From Agarivorans sp. Toyoura001 (GTDB taxonomy: Bacteria; Pseudomonadota; Gammaproteobacteria; Enterobacterales; Celerinatantimonadaceae), in contig NZ_BJEQ01000004.1 of assembly GCF_005405585.1 (NCBI RefSeq), forward strand, positions 186,001 through 250,000: DNA of 64,000 nt, read 5' to 3'. The notes below the pieces were generated by a model. It was not told the DNA's origin, did no database searches, and worked only from the letters and a program-made list of their open reading frames with translations. Below, in pieces: positions 45,903 to 55,600 of this stretch. The position numbers were made by a program, and so were the translations under genes. Positions within the stretch are counted from its first letter, which is position 1. The number at the start of each line of letters is the position of its first letter.

Positions 45903-47738
45903 CTAGCTTTTTCGCTTGGCAATACTTTCTAAGATTGCAGGCCAATGTTGATAAATCATGTAATGGCCTAACTCAGGTATCACCTCTAAACGTGCATTTT
46001 TTGCTCGAGCAATAAAGCGTTCTGCTAAGGTTAGCGGTATATGTTTGTCGTTTTCGCCATGAAAGAGTTGGGTCGCTACTTTTACATCTTCAATCTCAAA
46101 GCCCCAAGGTGCCATTACTTGGCGAACCTCGTCCGAAAAAGCATTACCACCTTGGACTTTCGATTCCATTAAATAACGGCCAAACTTTTCTTTGAACATA
46201 GGGCTTTCAAACAGCTCTACATCGGTTCCCTCTAAATCCCGCGCGAGCACCTTAAACAGTTTGTTAGGATCTTTGTGTAGACCTTTGTCCAAAATATTGG
46301 TGAATAAGCGGTGCATATTAGGGAAGTCACGCGCTAGCTTCATGTGCATACGATAAAGCTTAGCGGTAGCTTTATAATCACTATCATAAGTTAGCGCATC
46401 ACCCGAGCTAACGATAGTTAAATGGCTAACCATGTCAGGAATTTTAGCTGCGCTACAGGCCGCATAAACCCCACCAGTGGCATACCCCAATAGCTCAACC
46501 TTATCGAGGTTTAAGTACTCTAGCAGTGCTTTTAGATCAGCAGTCCATTGCACAAAACTGTAACTCTCATGATAGTCAGAGCCGCCAAAGCCCGGTCTGT
46601 CGATAGAAATCAATCGAATTCCCAGTTGAGCAGCGATATCTACTTGGTCAAAAAAGTTTTCTAAGCGACAACCTAAGATACTGTGGCAGTACACCACGGG
46701 TTTGCCTTTTGGGTCACCGAACTCTTGATAACAAAGTTTGCGCTCATCAGGGAGTCTGAAGTAGCGTGCATTGCTGTCTTGAGGTGTGCCGAAATCAAAA
46801 TGACGGCTACTTTGAGATAGCATTCCCCATGGACCAGTTAACACTAAACTGGCAAGTTCACTTTGGCTGCTTACACCGGTTTTTTTGAATACCGATTTTA
46901 GCTGCGTTCGGACCGTGTTGTAGCTTACAAATATCTTGTCAGCAATGTCGGGTGGAGACATACCTTGGGCGATGTAATTAACAATTCGCGCTTCTTTAGG
47001 CGTGAGTTTGTAACCATCGGCAAAGGCGGCTAAATCGAGCTCTACATCTGGCCGCGAAGGCGAAATAAATACCACGACACTGGCATTACGCTCAAGTAAG
47101 GGATCTTGAAGGTGATTGACTGGGCTTAAAATAACCATGGTTTGCACGTCGGTCTCGTTGTTTACCTGAATAGGCAAACCTCGACTGCTTGATTCGTTAG
47201 GCCCTAACGAAGACAATTCTTCAACATATTGCTTAAGTAACTCAGTAGATTCGCTTTGCTGGGTCACCAAGTTTTTATTCTTTTGATATAAACCTTGGCC
47301 AAGCTGCAGGGTTTCCTCTGCCAGCTCGTTGGTAAGCAAAATTTCACTTTGAGCGTTAACTAAAATCACGCCGACCGGAATATGATCAAGTAGCGAGTTT
47401 AGTGAATGATTTTTTTCTTCAAGCTGATAAATGCGTTTAGCAATGTTTAAGGCTTGATTGAAGTGCTCTAACAGCAGTTGATTGCGTTCAGAGTACTGGC
47501 TTTGGGCCATCGAGAGTTGCGGCGAGACTGCGTCCAACATTTGGCTCAGTTTTGCCGAGGAGTTATCGTGCTTACCAGGGGCTTCAGTTCGCTGAAGTTC
47601 TGGCATCATATAAAGGTGCTCTAGCAGGTCAGGCCAATATTCAGGTTCTGCTGCCGCTCGATAAATCATACCGATCAACTGTTCCCTGTTATCAACGCTG
47701 GTTAGCTCACGCTCCTTGGTGCTATCCAATGAATTCAT
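45903..47738 (-). CDS. LuxR-type regulator fused to an alpha/beta-hydrolase domain (nucleophile lost)
   Basis: A 611-residue soluble fusion. Residues 20-45 have the LIGMIYRAAAEPEYWPDLLE start seen in some LuxR regulators. A PAS-like region lies at about 110-225 (HIPVGVILVNAQSEILLTN). A LuxR HTH lies at 244-300 (LTPKEARIVNYIAQGM, VSYNTVRTQLKSVFKKTGV). An alpha/beta-hydrolase fold fills 325-611. In the hydrolase part the acid Asp564 (GENDKHIP) and His592 (LGHYMI) are in place. The nucleophile elbow, normally GxSxG, reads GYATG with Ala420. It is therefore probably a ligand-binding sensor rather than an enzyme, by analogy with hormone receptors of this fold. It stands alone between yfgJ and xseA, interrupting an otherwise conserved gene order. 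Ligand and targets are unknown. Confidence 0.87.
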   Translation of the reverse strand: MNSLDSTKERELTSVDNREQLIGMIYRAAAEPEYWPDLLEHLYMMPELQRTEAPGKHDNSSAKLSQMLDAVSPQLSMAQSQYSERNQLLLEHFNQALNIAKRIYQLEEKNHSLNSLLDHIPVGVILVNAQSEILLTNELAEETLQLGQGLYQKNKNLVTQQSESTELLKQYVEELSSLGPNESSSRGLPIQVNNETDVQTMVILSPVNHLQDPLLERNASVVVFISPSRPDVELDLAAFADGYKLTPKEARIVNYIAQGMSPPDIADKIFVSYNTVRTQLKSVFKKTGVSSQSELASLVLTGPWGMLSQSSRHFDFGTPQDSNARYFRLPDERKLCYQEFGDPKGKPVVYCHSILGCRLENFFDQVDIAAQLGIRLISIDRPGFGGSDYHESYSFVQWTADLKALLEYLNLDKVELLGYATGGVYAACSAAKIPDMVSHLTIVSSGDALTYDSDYKATAKLYRMHMKLARDFPNMHRLFTNILDKGLHKDPNKLFKVLARDLEGTDVELFESPMFKEKFGRYLMESKVQGGNAFSDEVRQVMAPWGFEIEDVKVATQLFHGENDKHIPLTLAERFIARAKNARLEVIPELGHYMIYQHWPAILESIAKRKS

Positions 47739-47952
47739 AGTATTGCTGCTAATTTTCTTTATTTAATGGCTAGTTAGTTACCAAGAATGGTCGCTTCGCC
47801 TCTTTAGCGGGCTTGGTCGTCCTTCCAGTTACACTTCAAACCAACTAGATGTCCGGTTTAGTCCCCCTAATCTTATGCCAGTTCTAACTATAATCCCATT
47901 AATTTTGACATTTGAATCACTAGTTGTGAGCTAGTGTTTAAAACAATTAGTG

Positions 47953-49287
47953 TTAGGAGCAAATAGTCGCATTAAGGTTATCGTCCGAAAATTTCAGTTT
48001 TACTACATCGCCATGTTTAAGCTCTGCCGCATGCTTAACCAATTTGTCTTGGTGAGTCACCAAGGTAAAACCGCGGTCTAGCACCTTTAATGGGCTGAGA
48101 TTATCTAATTGGCGACAAATGCCGGCGAGTTGCTGCTGCTGTTGGTCAATCAGCTGTTGGCTAGCGTTAAGCAATCGCTGGCGCTGCTCATATAAACGTT
48201 GCTGCTGTCGTTCAACTTTTCGTTCAAGTAGCGAGTGTTTTAAACGCGCCTTGAGTTGGCCATAACGAAGCTCACCATTAGAGACTTGTTGATTAAGTGA
48301 AAGGCTTAAACGATGTGCTAGCTCATCAAACCTTTGCTGCTGCTGTTCTAATACATGAACTGGCGATAAGGCCTGAATACGATGATTGAGCTGTGCCAAA
48401 CAAATTTGCTGTTGTCTAAAACTGTGCATGGCATGCATTGCTAGTTGTTGCTTTAAATGCGTCATACGCTGAGGGATGTGACTGGCTTGCTGGCTTACAA
48501 TTTCAGCTGCCGCTGATGGGGTGGCTGCTCGTACATCGGCCACCAAATCACTAATGCTGTCGTCTACCTCATGGCCTACCGCTGAGATAATCGGTATGTT
48601 TGAATCAAAAATAGCTCTGGCCAGTTGCTCATCATTAAAAGCCCATAAGTCTTCTTTAGAGCCTCCACCGCGGCCAACAATGAGTATGTCGGTTTCGTCT
48701 CGCTGATTAGCCAGTTCTATCATCTCAATAAGCTGTGGAGCCGCTAGCTCGCCTTGCACTAATGCAGGATACACAATCACTTTGGTTGCTGGCGCACGGC
48801 GCTCTAACACCGTTAAAATGTCTTGTAACGCAGCCCCTGACGCTGAACTAATTATACCTATGCAACTAGGGTATTCAGGGAGCGCTTGTTTCTCGGCATC
48901 AGCGAATAGCCCTTCGGCGGCTAGCTTCATTTTTAGCTGTTCGTAAGCCTGTTGCATCGCACCATCCCCCGAGGGGTGAATAGCTTCTGCAATCAGCTGA
49001 TAGTCACCACGAGGCTCGTACATTGTTATTTTAGCTTTCACCAGCACTTTCATACCCGACTCGGGCTTGAATACTACCTTGCGGTTAGCACCTTTAAACA
49101 TTGCACAACGCACCTGCGCTGAGTGGTCCTTTAAACTAAAATACCAATGCCCCGAAAATGGCGTAGAAAAATTAGATATTTCACCTTCTAACCAAATCGT
49201 ACCGATAGAATTTTCTAGTAAACGCCTAACTTGCTGGTTTAACTGACTAACACTCAGAACATTATTGGTTATTTGACTAGATTTCAT
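47953..49287 (-). CDS. xseA: Exodeoxyribonuclease VII large subunit
   Basis: A 444-residue large subunit of ExoVII. The N-terminal OB fold (IWLEGEISNFSTPFSGHWYF) is followed by the nuclease domain (GRGGGSKEDLWAFNDEQLARA, PIISAVGHEVDD). A long glutamine-rich coiled coil (QQQQQRFDELAH, ERQQQRLYEQRQ) and a C-terminal segment end the protein. It degrades single-stranded DNA with XseB, which is encoded elsewhere. Divergent from guaB across 131 bases. Confidence 0.96.
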   Translation of the reverse strand: MKSSQITNNVLSVSQLNQQVRRLLENSIGTIWLEGEISNFSTPFSGHWYFSLKDHSAQVRCAMFKGANRKVVFKPESGMKVLVKAKITMYEPRGDYQLIAEAIHPSGDGAMQQAYEQLKMKLAAEGLFADAEKQALPEYPSCIGIISSASGAALQDILTVLERRAPATKVIVYPALVQGELAAPQLIEMIELANQRDETDILIVGRGGGSKEDLWAFNDEQLARAIFDSNIPIISAVGHEVDDSISDLVADVRAATPSAAAEIVSQQASHIPQRMTHLKQQLAMHAMHSFRQQQICLAQLNHRIQALSPVHVLEQQQQRFDELAHRLSLSLNQQVSNGELRYGQLKARLKHSLLERKVERQQQRLYEQRQRLLNASQQLIDQQQQQLAGICRQLDNLSPLKVLDRGFTLVTHQDKLVKHAAELKHGDVVKLKFSDDNLNATICS

Positions 49288-49339
49288 CAGTTAACTCGAA
49301 GGAAAGTAGAAAATAATGTAAGAAAATAACATTTTTCGT

Positions 49340-49368
49340 TTTACCTTGGCCAGCTTTATACCTATAAT
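49340..49368 (+). promoter_or_regulatory. Candidate sigma-70 promoter of guaB
   Basis: TATAAT at 49363-49368 and TTTACC at 49340-49345 are spaced by 17 bases. A GC-rich CCGTCCG follows the -10, as in growth-rate-controlled promoters. It is the only convincing promoter in the xseA-guaB gap. Confidence 0.55.
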
Positions 49369-49418
49369 CCGTCCGCAATATTTTACCTCTTTATTAACTG
49401 ATTTAGGCGAATGTTGCT

Positions 49419-50879
49419 ATGTTGAGAATTTCCAAAGAAGCCTTAACCTTCGATGATGTACTACTACTTCCTGCTCACTCAGAAGTACTTCCAAATACCG
49501 CCAATTTGGCGACACGTCTAACCAAAGATATTCCGCTAAGTATTCCTATGGTATCTGCCGCTATGGATACTGTAACTGAAGCAAACTTTGCTATTGCACT
49601 CGCTCAAGAAGGCGGTGTTGGCTTTATTCACAAAAATATGAGTATTGAGCAGCAAGCTGCTGAAGTGCGCAGAGTGAAGAAATTTGAAGCGGGTATTGTA
49701 CTTGAGCCTATCACCGTAACGCCTGATTTAACCTTAGGACAAATTGCTGAGCTACGTCAGATACATGGTTTTGCTGGTTTTCCAGTGGTAACAGAAGCAA
49801 ACGACTTAGTCGGTATTGTTACAGGGCGTGACTTGCGTTTTGAAACTGACTTCACTAAAACCGTTTCTCAGGTTATGACGCCAAAAGAGCGTTTAGTTAC
49901 TACTACTGATACCTCACGTGATGTAGTTGAAAAAATGATGCACGAGCACCGCATTGAAAAAATGTTGGTGGTTGATGATGCATTTAAATTGACCGGCTTG
50001 ATTACCGTAAAAGATTTCAAAAAAGCGGAGCGTAAACCAAACGCGTGTAAAGACAGTTTTGGTCGCTTGCGTGTTGGTGCTGCTGTTGGTGCTGGTGCGG
50101 GTAACGAAGAGCGAGTAGATGCCTTGGTTGAGGCTGGCGTAGATGTATTGCTGATAGACTCTTCACACGGTCATTCTCAAGGCGTGCTCGATAGAATTAA
50201 AGCCACTCGAACTAAATACCCTGATCTTGCCATTGTTGGCGGGAATGTAGCAACGGGCGCAGGTGCTATAGCCCTAGCAGATGCTGGTGTAAGTGCCGTT
50301 AAAGTAGGTATTGGCCCAGGGTCAATTTGTACTACGCGCATCGTGACCGGTGTAGGTGTGCCTCAAATTACTGCTGTATCTGACGCAGTAGAAGCACTAA
50401 AAGGCCGCGATATCCCGGTTATTGCTGATGGCGGCATCCGTTTCTCTGGTGACATCGCTAAAGCCTTAGTGGCTGGTGCGTCGTGTGTGATGGTTGGCAG
50501 CATGTTTGCAGGTACTGAAGAAGCACCTGGCGAAATTGAGCTGTATCAAGGTCGTTCGTTTAAGTCTTACCGCGGAATGGGCTCTTTAGGGGCTATGTCT
50601 CAAGGTTCATCAGATCGTTACTTCCAAACCGATAACGCTGCCGATAAATTAGTGCCAGAAGGCATTGAAGGTCGAGTAGCTTATAAAGGCCCTGTTAAGG
50701 CGATTATTCATCAACAAATGGGCGGTTTACGTTCATGTATGGGTCTAACTGGTTGCGGCACGATTAATGAGCTGAATACTAAAGCTGAGTTTGTTCGCGT
50801 AACCAGCGCTGGTATGGGTGAGAGTCATGTTCACGACGTTACCATTACTAAAGAAGCCCCTAACTACCGTATGGGCTAA
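49419..50879 (+). CDS. guaB: Inosine-5'-monophosphate dehydrogenase
   Basis: A 486-residue IMPDH, the first step from IMP to GMP. The barrel is interrupted by two CBS domains (about 95-200; [14 protein letters not shown] and [13 protein letters not shown]). The catalytic loop [20 protein letters not shown] holds the active Cys, and [10 protein letters not shown] is in the flap region. Start [16 protein letters not shown] matches the family. guaA follows after 74 bases. Confidence 0.98.
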   Translation: MLRISKEALTFDDVLLLPAHSEVLPNTANLATRLTKDIPLSIPMVSAAMDTVTEANFAIALAQEGGVGFIHKNMSIEQQAAEVRRVKKFEAGIVLEPITVTPDLTLGQIAELRQIHGFAGFPVVTEANDLVGIVTGRDLRFETDFTKTVSQVMTPKERLVTTTDTSRDVVEKMMHEHRIEKMLVVDDAFKLTGLITVKDFKKAERKPNACKDSFGRLRVGAAVGAGAGNEERVDALVEAGVDVLLIDSSHGHSQGVLDRIKATRTKYPDLAIVGGNVATGAGAIALADAGVSAVKVGIGPGSICTTRIVTGVGVPQITAVSDAVEALKGRDIPVIADGGIRFSGDIAKALVAGASCVMVGSMFAGTEEAPGEIELYQGRSFKSYRGMGSLGAMSQGSSDRYFQTDNAADKLVPEGIEGRVAYKGPVKAIIHQQMGGLRSCMGLTGCGTINELNTKAEFVRVTSAGMGESHVHDVTITKEAPNYRMG

Positions 50880-50900
50880 GTCCGTCACCTTAATATGCCA

Positions 50901-50925
50901 CTAAGCGCCGACAGGCGCTTAGTTC
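50901..50925 (+). terminator. Hairpin between guaB and guaA
   Basis: A 9-bp perfect stem CTAAGCGCC / GGCGCTTAG with a GACA tetraloop, followed by only TTCTATC. A weak terminator or an attenuating/processing hairpin inside the guaBA unit. Confidence 0.5.
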
Positions 50926-50953
50926 TATCAGCCTAGTTTAAAAGTAAGTGATT

Positions 50954-52534
50954 ATGAGCAGAGATATCCACGAACATCGTATTCTAATTTTAGATTTTGG
51001 ATCGCAATACACCCAACTCATCGCACGCCGTATTCGCGAAATTGGTGTTTACTGTGAATTATGGGGATGGGATGTTGAAGAAGCCGACATTCGCGAGTTC
51101 GCACCAAACGGCATAATTTTAGCCGGCGGACCAGAAAGTGTGACCGAAAATAATTCACCACGTGCTCCAGAATATGTTTTTAACGCAGGTGTTCCGGTAT
51201 TAGGCATTTGTTACGGCATGCAAACTATGTCCGAACAGCTTGGCGGCGCAGTTATTCAAGGCGAAGGCCAACGTGAGTTTGGTTACGCACAAGTTGAAGT
51301 GGTAGCTGAATCGCCATTGTTTAAAGCCATTGAAGATGCGGTAGCGCCAAATGGTAATGCCTTGTTAGACGTGTGGATGAGCCACGGCGACAAAGTATCG
51401 GCTATTCCTGAAGGATTCACTACCGTAGCGCAAACGCCTAGTTGTGAATTTGCGGCAATGATGCACCCAGAAAAGAACTTTTATGGCGTGCAATTTCACC
51501 CTGAAGTTACGCATACCCGCCAAGGTTTACGTATGCTTGAGCACTTTGTTAAAGACATTTGTGCTTGTGATGCTTTGTGGACGTCTGAATCTATTATCGA
51601 AAACGCAATTGCTCAAATAAAGCAGCAAGTGGGTGATGACGAAGTGATTCTTGGCCTTAGTGGTGGGGTAGATTCGTCGGTAGTGGCGATGCTTATTCAA
51701 CGTGCTATAGGCGATAAACTTACCTGTGTTTTTGTAGACAATGGATTATTGCGCTTAAACGAAGGCCAACAAGTCATGGACATGTTTGGTAACCACTTCG
51801 GTCTTAATATCGTTCACGTAAACGCTGAAAGTCGCTTTTTAGAGGCGATGGCCGGTGAGAGTGACCCAGAGAAGAAACGTAAGATTATTGGCCACGTATT
51901 CATTGATGTATTTGATGAAGAATCGAAAAAACTAAAAAATGCTAAGTGGCTAGCACAAGGGACTATTTACCCAGACGTTATTGAGTCAGCGGCTTCTAAA
52001 ACCGGTAAAGCACACGTGATTAAATCTCACCATAACGTGGGCGGTTTACCAGACGATATGGACATGGGCTTAGTCGAGCCTTTACGCGAGTTGTTTAAAG
52101 ATGAAGTGCGTAAAATTGGCCTAGAGTTAGGTTTGCCTTACGACATGTTATACCGTCACCCGTTTCCTGGGCCTGGTTTAGGCGTTCGTGTATTAGGTGA
52201 AGTGAAGAAAGAGTACTGTGACTTATTGCGCCGTGCAGACGCTATCTTCATTGAAGAGTTACACAAAAACGATCTTTACAATAAAGTAAGCCAAGCTTTC
52301 ACGGTGTTCCTACCGGTCCGTTCGGTAGGAGTAATGGGTGATGCGCGTAAATACGATTGGGTAGTATCGCTACGGGCTGTAGAAACTATCGACTTTATGA
52401 CAGCGCATTGGGCACACTTGCCTTACGACTTCTTAGGTCATGTGAGTAACCGAATTATCAACGAAATAGACGGTATATCACGCGTGGTTTACGACATCTC
52501 TGGAAAGCCACCAGCTACCATTGAATGGGAATAA
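50954..52534 (+). CDS. guaA: GMP synthase (glutamine-hydrolysing)
   Basis: A 526-residue two-domain enzyme converting XMP to GMP. The glutaminase half has the nucleophile Cys in [10 protein letters not shown] and the His/Glu in QFHPEVTHT. The synthetase half has the P-loop [12 protein letters not shown] and the C-terminal dimer region ending KPPATIEWE. The ATG at 50954 gives the E. coli-like N terminus [17 protein letters not shown]; a GTG six bases upstream is less likely. Confidence 0.98.
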   Translation: MSRDIHEHRILILDFGSQYTQLIARRIREIGVYCELWGWDVEEADIREFAPNGIILAGGPESVTENNSPRAPEYVFNAGVPVLGICYGMQTMSEQLGGAVIQGEGQREFGYAQVEVVAESPLFKAIEDAVAPNGNALLDVWMSHGDKVSAIPEGFTTVAQTPSCEFAAMMHPEKNFYGVQFHPEVTHTRQGLRMLEHFVKDICACDALWTSESIIENAIAQIKQQVGDDEVILGLSGGVDSSVVAMLIQRAIGDKLTCVFVDNGLLRLNEGQQVMDMFGNHFGLNIVHVNAESRFLEAMAGESDPEKKRKIIGHVFIDVFDEESKKLKNAKWLAQGTIYPDVIESAASKTGKAHVIKSHHNVGGLPDDMDMGLVEPLRELFKDEVRKIGLELGLPYDMLYRHPFPGPGLGVRVLGEVKKEYCDLLRRADAIFIEELHKNDLYNKVSQAFTVFLPVRSVGVMGDARKYDWVVSLRAVETIDFMTAHWAHLPYDFLGHVSNRIINEIDGISRVVYDISGKPPATIEWE

Positions 52535-52551
52535 TAACTCCCTATTAAAAC

Positions 52552-52576
52552 AGGCGCCTTAAGGGCGCCTTTTTTA
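52552..52576 (+). terminator. Rho-independent terminator of guaBA
   Basis: A 7-bp stem AGGCGCC / GGCGCCT with a 5-base loop and a T tract of six to seven. Confidence 0.9.
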
Positions 52577-52702
52577 TATCTGTTGACTCTCGGGCTAAGT
52601 ATTGCTGAGCTAACAAACAGTGGCTTTCAGGATTGGGAAAGAGTGCGGTCTTCGTCTAACGATGTTCTATAGTGATGGCGCTTAATTGCAGGGAAGGGTA
52701 GT

Positions 52703-53869
52703 TTGAACATATTTGTATGGATGTTGGCTATATGCCAAGCCTTGCTCACTACGGGCAATATATTATTAGTAGCTGTAACTGGCTTGATTGGCCAACAGCT
52801 CGCGCCTTCCGCTGGGTGGGTAACCTTTCCTGTTGCTATGCAGTTTATGGGGTTAATGTTAGCGACCATTCCCGCCTCTCTTATTATGGGCGTTACTGGG
52901 CGAAAGAAGGGTTTTGTATTGGGTAACTTAGTGGGTATTAGCGGGGCAGTGTTGGCGGTGTATGCTCTGCAGCAACAGCAATTTATGTTGTTTAGCTGTG
53001 CGACCTTATTACTTGGGATAGGAATTGGCTTTGGAATGCTTTACCGCTTCGCAGCAGTAGAGCTTTGCTCTGAGGGGCAACAACCAAGAGCCATTTCTGC
53101 CATTATGGCTGGCGGTGTTATTGCGGCAATCATAGGGCCGAGCCTCGCAGTTTATAGCCAGGCCTGGTGGCCTAAGCAGCCTTTTATTGGCGCTTTTGTC
53201 GGGTTGCTTGGTCTTTACATTATTGCCTTAATTTTGCTACTGATGATTCGCTTTAATGATGAAGCAGCTAGCAATCAACACTCAGTAGCCGCTCGGCCCT
53301 TAAGGGACATTATTGGCTCGGCGAATTACATAGTGGCAGTGGTGGCGGGCGTAGTTAGCTACTTTGTTATGAACTTACTAATGACAGCAACGCCTTTAGC
53401 GATGCATCACCATGGCTATCATTTTGCTCAATCTGCTTCCGTTATCGAGTGGCATGTATTGGGTATGTTTGCTCCTTCGTTTATCACTGGGCGTTTGATA
53501 CTGCGTATTGGCTTGTTTCCAACCATGTTATTGGGATTAGGGCTAATGGTTGCTTGTGTTTTGGTGAATCTTCTAGGGACTAGCTTTAACCACTTCGCTA
53601 TTGCATTAACCTTGTTGGGCGTTGGTTGGAACTTCATGTTTATTGGCGCTACCCAAATGCTTACTCAGTGTTATCAGTTGAATGAAAAAGCGAAAGCGCA
53701 GGCAGTTAACGAGTTTGTGGTGTTTTCTTTGGTGGCAGTGTCGGCTTTATCAGCTGGTTGGTTAGAGCAAAGCTTTGGCTGGCGAGCGGTGAATTACAGC
53801 GCTTTGCCTATTTTGTTAGTTGGTTTGCTGTGTTTGGTTTTTTACCAACGTCAACATAAAGGGCAATGA
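52703..53869 (+). CDS. MFS transporter of unknown substrate
   Basis: A 388-residue inner-membrane protein with about 12 helices in two halves. The inter-helix 2/3 loop reads MGVTGRKKGFVLGN, a variant of the MFS GRRxG signature. A long cytoplasmic loop near 190-205 (NDEAASNQHSVAARPLRD) separates the halves. The start is TTG at 52703 with GGGAAGGG upstream. It stands alone between guaA and the gcvB/gcvA locus. No substrate can be inferred. Confidence 0.8.
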   Translation: MNIFVWMLAICQALLTTGNILLVAVTGLIGQQLAPSAGWVTFPVAMQFMGLMLATIPASLIMGVTGRKKGFVLGNLVGISGAVLAVYALQQQQFMLFSCATLLLGIGIGFGMLYRFAAVELCSEGQQPRAISAIMAGGVIAAIIGPSLAVYSQAWWPKQPFIGAFVGLLGLYIIALILLLMIRFNDEAASNQHSVAARPLRDIIGSANYIVAVVAGVVSYFVMNLLMTATPLAMHHHGYHFAQSASVIEWHVLGMFAPSFITGRLILRIGLFPTMLLGLGLMVACVLVNLLGTSFNHFAIALTLLGVGWNFMFIGATQMLTQCYQLNEKAKAQAVNEFVVFSLVAVSALSAGWLEQSFGWRAVNYSALPILLVGLLCLVFYQRQHKGQ

Positions 53870-54009
53870 TCTTTTAAGCGTTTACAGCGCCGAGCGTTTT
53901 CATGCGTAAAATCAAAGATTATTTTTTTTAATGCTAAAGCCTTATGAATTTTGTTGGTTTAGTTTGTTTAATAAGATAACTAGCTTTTTCATACCCTTGA
54001 ATTTTAGGC

Positions 54010-54171
54010 AAAAAAAAGCCATCGCATAAAGCAATGGCTACAAATTCTTTTTGACAGACAGGGTCAAAATAAGAAACAGGGAAGTCAGCAAAAGGCCGAC
54101 AAATGCAAACACAACATAGCAATCAAAGTAATTACAAATCCGGTAACTACTTAAAGAGGCCTGACATAACA
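54010..54171 (-). ncRNA. gcvB: GcvB small RNA
   Basis: The 436-base gap before gcvA carries a minus-strand transcript unit. A strong terminator (stem 54017-54025 / 54031-54039, seven-T tract on the minus strand) ends it. On the minus strand a GU-rich segment TGTTGTGTTTGCATTTG (plus 54100-54116) matches the target-binding R1 region of enterobacterial GcvB. Further on, CTTCCCTGT and ACCCTGTCTGTC match its second conserved block. A TAATAT -10-like hexamer (plus 54177-54182) places the 5' end near 54171, which is estimated. In E. coli gcvB is likewise divergent from gcvA and activated by GcvA. It represses amino-acid transport mRNAs with Hfq. The remainder of the gap, 53870-54009, shows nothing I can name. 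Confidence 0.85.
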
Positions 54172-54305
54172 CCTTGATATTAGGCGCTCTGTCAGACCCC
54201 TTCGCTTGATTGCGTGTGCATATTAATCTGCAACTGGTCGTACAACAATAGATAATTTATAATGCCTATAGATTAGAAAAACTTATCCGTTAATGGGATG
54301 TTAAT

Positions 54306-55232
54306 ATGGCGCGTCGTTTGCCCCCCTTAAATGCATTAAAAGCGTTTGAAGCTGCTGCTAGGCACCTCAGTTTTACTCGAGCTGCAGAAGAGTTATTTGT
54401 GACTCAAGCCGCAGTCAGTCACCAGATCAAAGCCTTAGAAGAGTTTTTGGGTTTGAAACTTTTCCGCAGAAAAAACAGAGCCTTACTGTTGACCGAAGAA
54501 GGCCAGGGCTATTTTCTTGATATTAAAGATATTTTTATATCGTTAACCGAAGCTACCGATCGGCTACTTGCTCGTGGCGCTAAAGGAACGATAACAGTTA
54601 GTTTACAACCCAGTTTTGCCATTCAATGGTTAGTACCACGTTTATCCCAATTTAGTGAGATGCATCCCGATATTGATGTTCGAATAAAAGCGGTAGATTT
54701 GTACGAAGGCTCATTAACCGAAGATGTCGATGTTGCTATTTATTATGGGCGAGGTAATTGGTCTGGTTTACGCGCCGATAAGCTTCACACTGAGTATTTG
54801 GTTCCAGTATGTTCGCCGAGCTTATTGGTGGGCGATAAAGCCTTAACTAAGCCTGAAGATTTGCAGTTTCATACGTTATTGCATGATACAGCCCGCCATG
54901 ACTGGAAGGAATGGTTTAAGTTGGTGGGTTTGCGCCAAATGAATGTTAACCATGGACCTATCTTTTCTCACTCAACCATGGTGTTACAGGCGGCAGTTTA
55001 TGGGCAAGGTGTGGCGCTGGGGCACAGTGTGCTGGCTAAGCCAGAGATTGAAGCGGGTCGCTTGGTATGTCCTTTTGAGCAGGTTTTACTGAGTAAAAAT
55101 GCCTATTATATGGTGTGTAAACCGAGCCAAGCAGAGCAGGGCAAGTTAGTGGCGTTTCGTGAATGGATGATTTCGCTGGTTGAGCAAGAGCAGCAGGAAT
55201 TTGCGAATGAAGGTTTGGTAGACGCAGAATGA
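54306..55232 (+). CDS. gcvA: Glycine cleavage system regulator GcvA
   Basis: A 308-residue LysR regulator nearly colinear with E. coli GcvA: RRLPPLNALKAFEAAARHLS, VTQAAVSHQIKALEEFLGLK (recognition helix), DVDVAIYYGRGNW, GPIFSHSTMVLQAAVYGQGV. It activates gcvTHP with glycine and drives gcvB. TATAAT at 54258-54263 could be its -10, without a good -35. The divergent gcvB gene supports the assignment. The next gene overlaps by four bases (ATGA). Confidence 0.96.
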   Translation: MARRLPPLNALKAFEAAARHLSFTRAAEELFVTQAAVSHQIKALEEFLGLKLFRRKNRALLLTEEGQGYFLDIKDIFISLTEATDRLLARGAKGTITVSLQPSFAIQWLVPRLSQFSEMHPDIDVRIKAVDLYEGSLTEDVDVAIYYGRGNWSGLRADKLHTEYLVPVCSPSLLVGDKALTKPEDLQFHTLLHDTARHDWKEWFKLVGLRQMNVNHGPIFSHSTMVLQAAVYGQGVALGHSVLAKPEIEAGRLVCPFEQVLLSKNAYYMVCKPSQAEQGKLVAFREWMISLVEQEQQEFANEGLVDAE

Positions 55233-55600
55233 GCAATCAAATCAACGCCAGTTGGCCAATTCGTTTATTACTCGCGATAAGCGGCGGATTTACCGTGATA
55301 ATGGGGGCGGGTGCCGCGCATGGCTTTAGTCGGTTTTTAGGTGACGGACAGCTTGGCTGGATAGAAACGGGCGTGTTCTACCAACTTATTCATTTAGTGG
55401 CGGCGGTCGCTGTGCTGAATAAGTATCGCCTTAGTGCAATATTGTGGATTATTGGTGGTTGGTTATTTGCCGGTAGCTTATACTGCTTGGCTTTTTTCGG
55501 CGCTAAAATATTTGGGCCAATGACTCCGCTCGGTGGAGTGGTGTTGATTATTGGCTGGTTGTGTTTAGCGTTACCTACAAAGAGTATAAGTAATGAGTAG
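55229..55600 (+). CDS. ygdD: DUF423 inner-membrane protein YgdD
   Basis: A 123-residue protein with four hydrophobic helices and the DUF423 signature GAGAAHGFSRFLGD, then ETGVFYQLIHLVA, ending GGVVLIIGWLCLA. Function unknown. It sits between gcvA and rlmM as in E. coli, overlapping both neighbours. Confidence 0.9.
   Translation: MSNQINASWPIRLLLAISGGFTVIMGAGAAHGFSRFLGDGQLGWIETGVFYQLIHLVAAVAVLNKYRLSAILWIIGGWLFAGSLYCLAFFGAKIFGPMTPLGGVVLIIGWLCLALPTKSISNE

Noticed and set aside
47919-47937. Small inverted repeat CACTAG/CTAGTG between xseA and the LuxR/hydrolase gene
   Set aside because: Only six pairs and no T tract on the relevant strand, so neither a terminator nor an operator can be claimed.
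53934-54122. A 62-codon minus-strand open frame before gcvA
   Set aside because: It lies across the terminator and conserved blocks of gcvB, has no ribosome site and no sensible protein pattern; the RNA interpretation explains the region.
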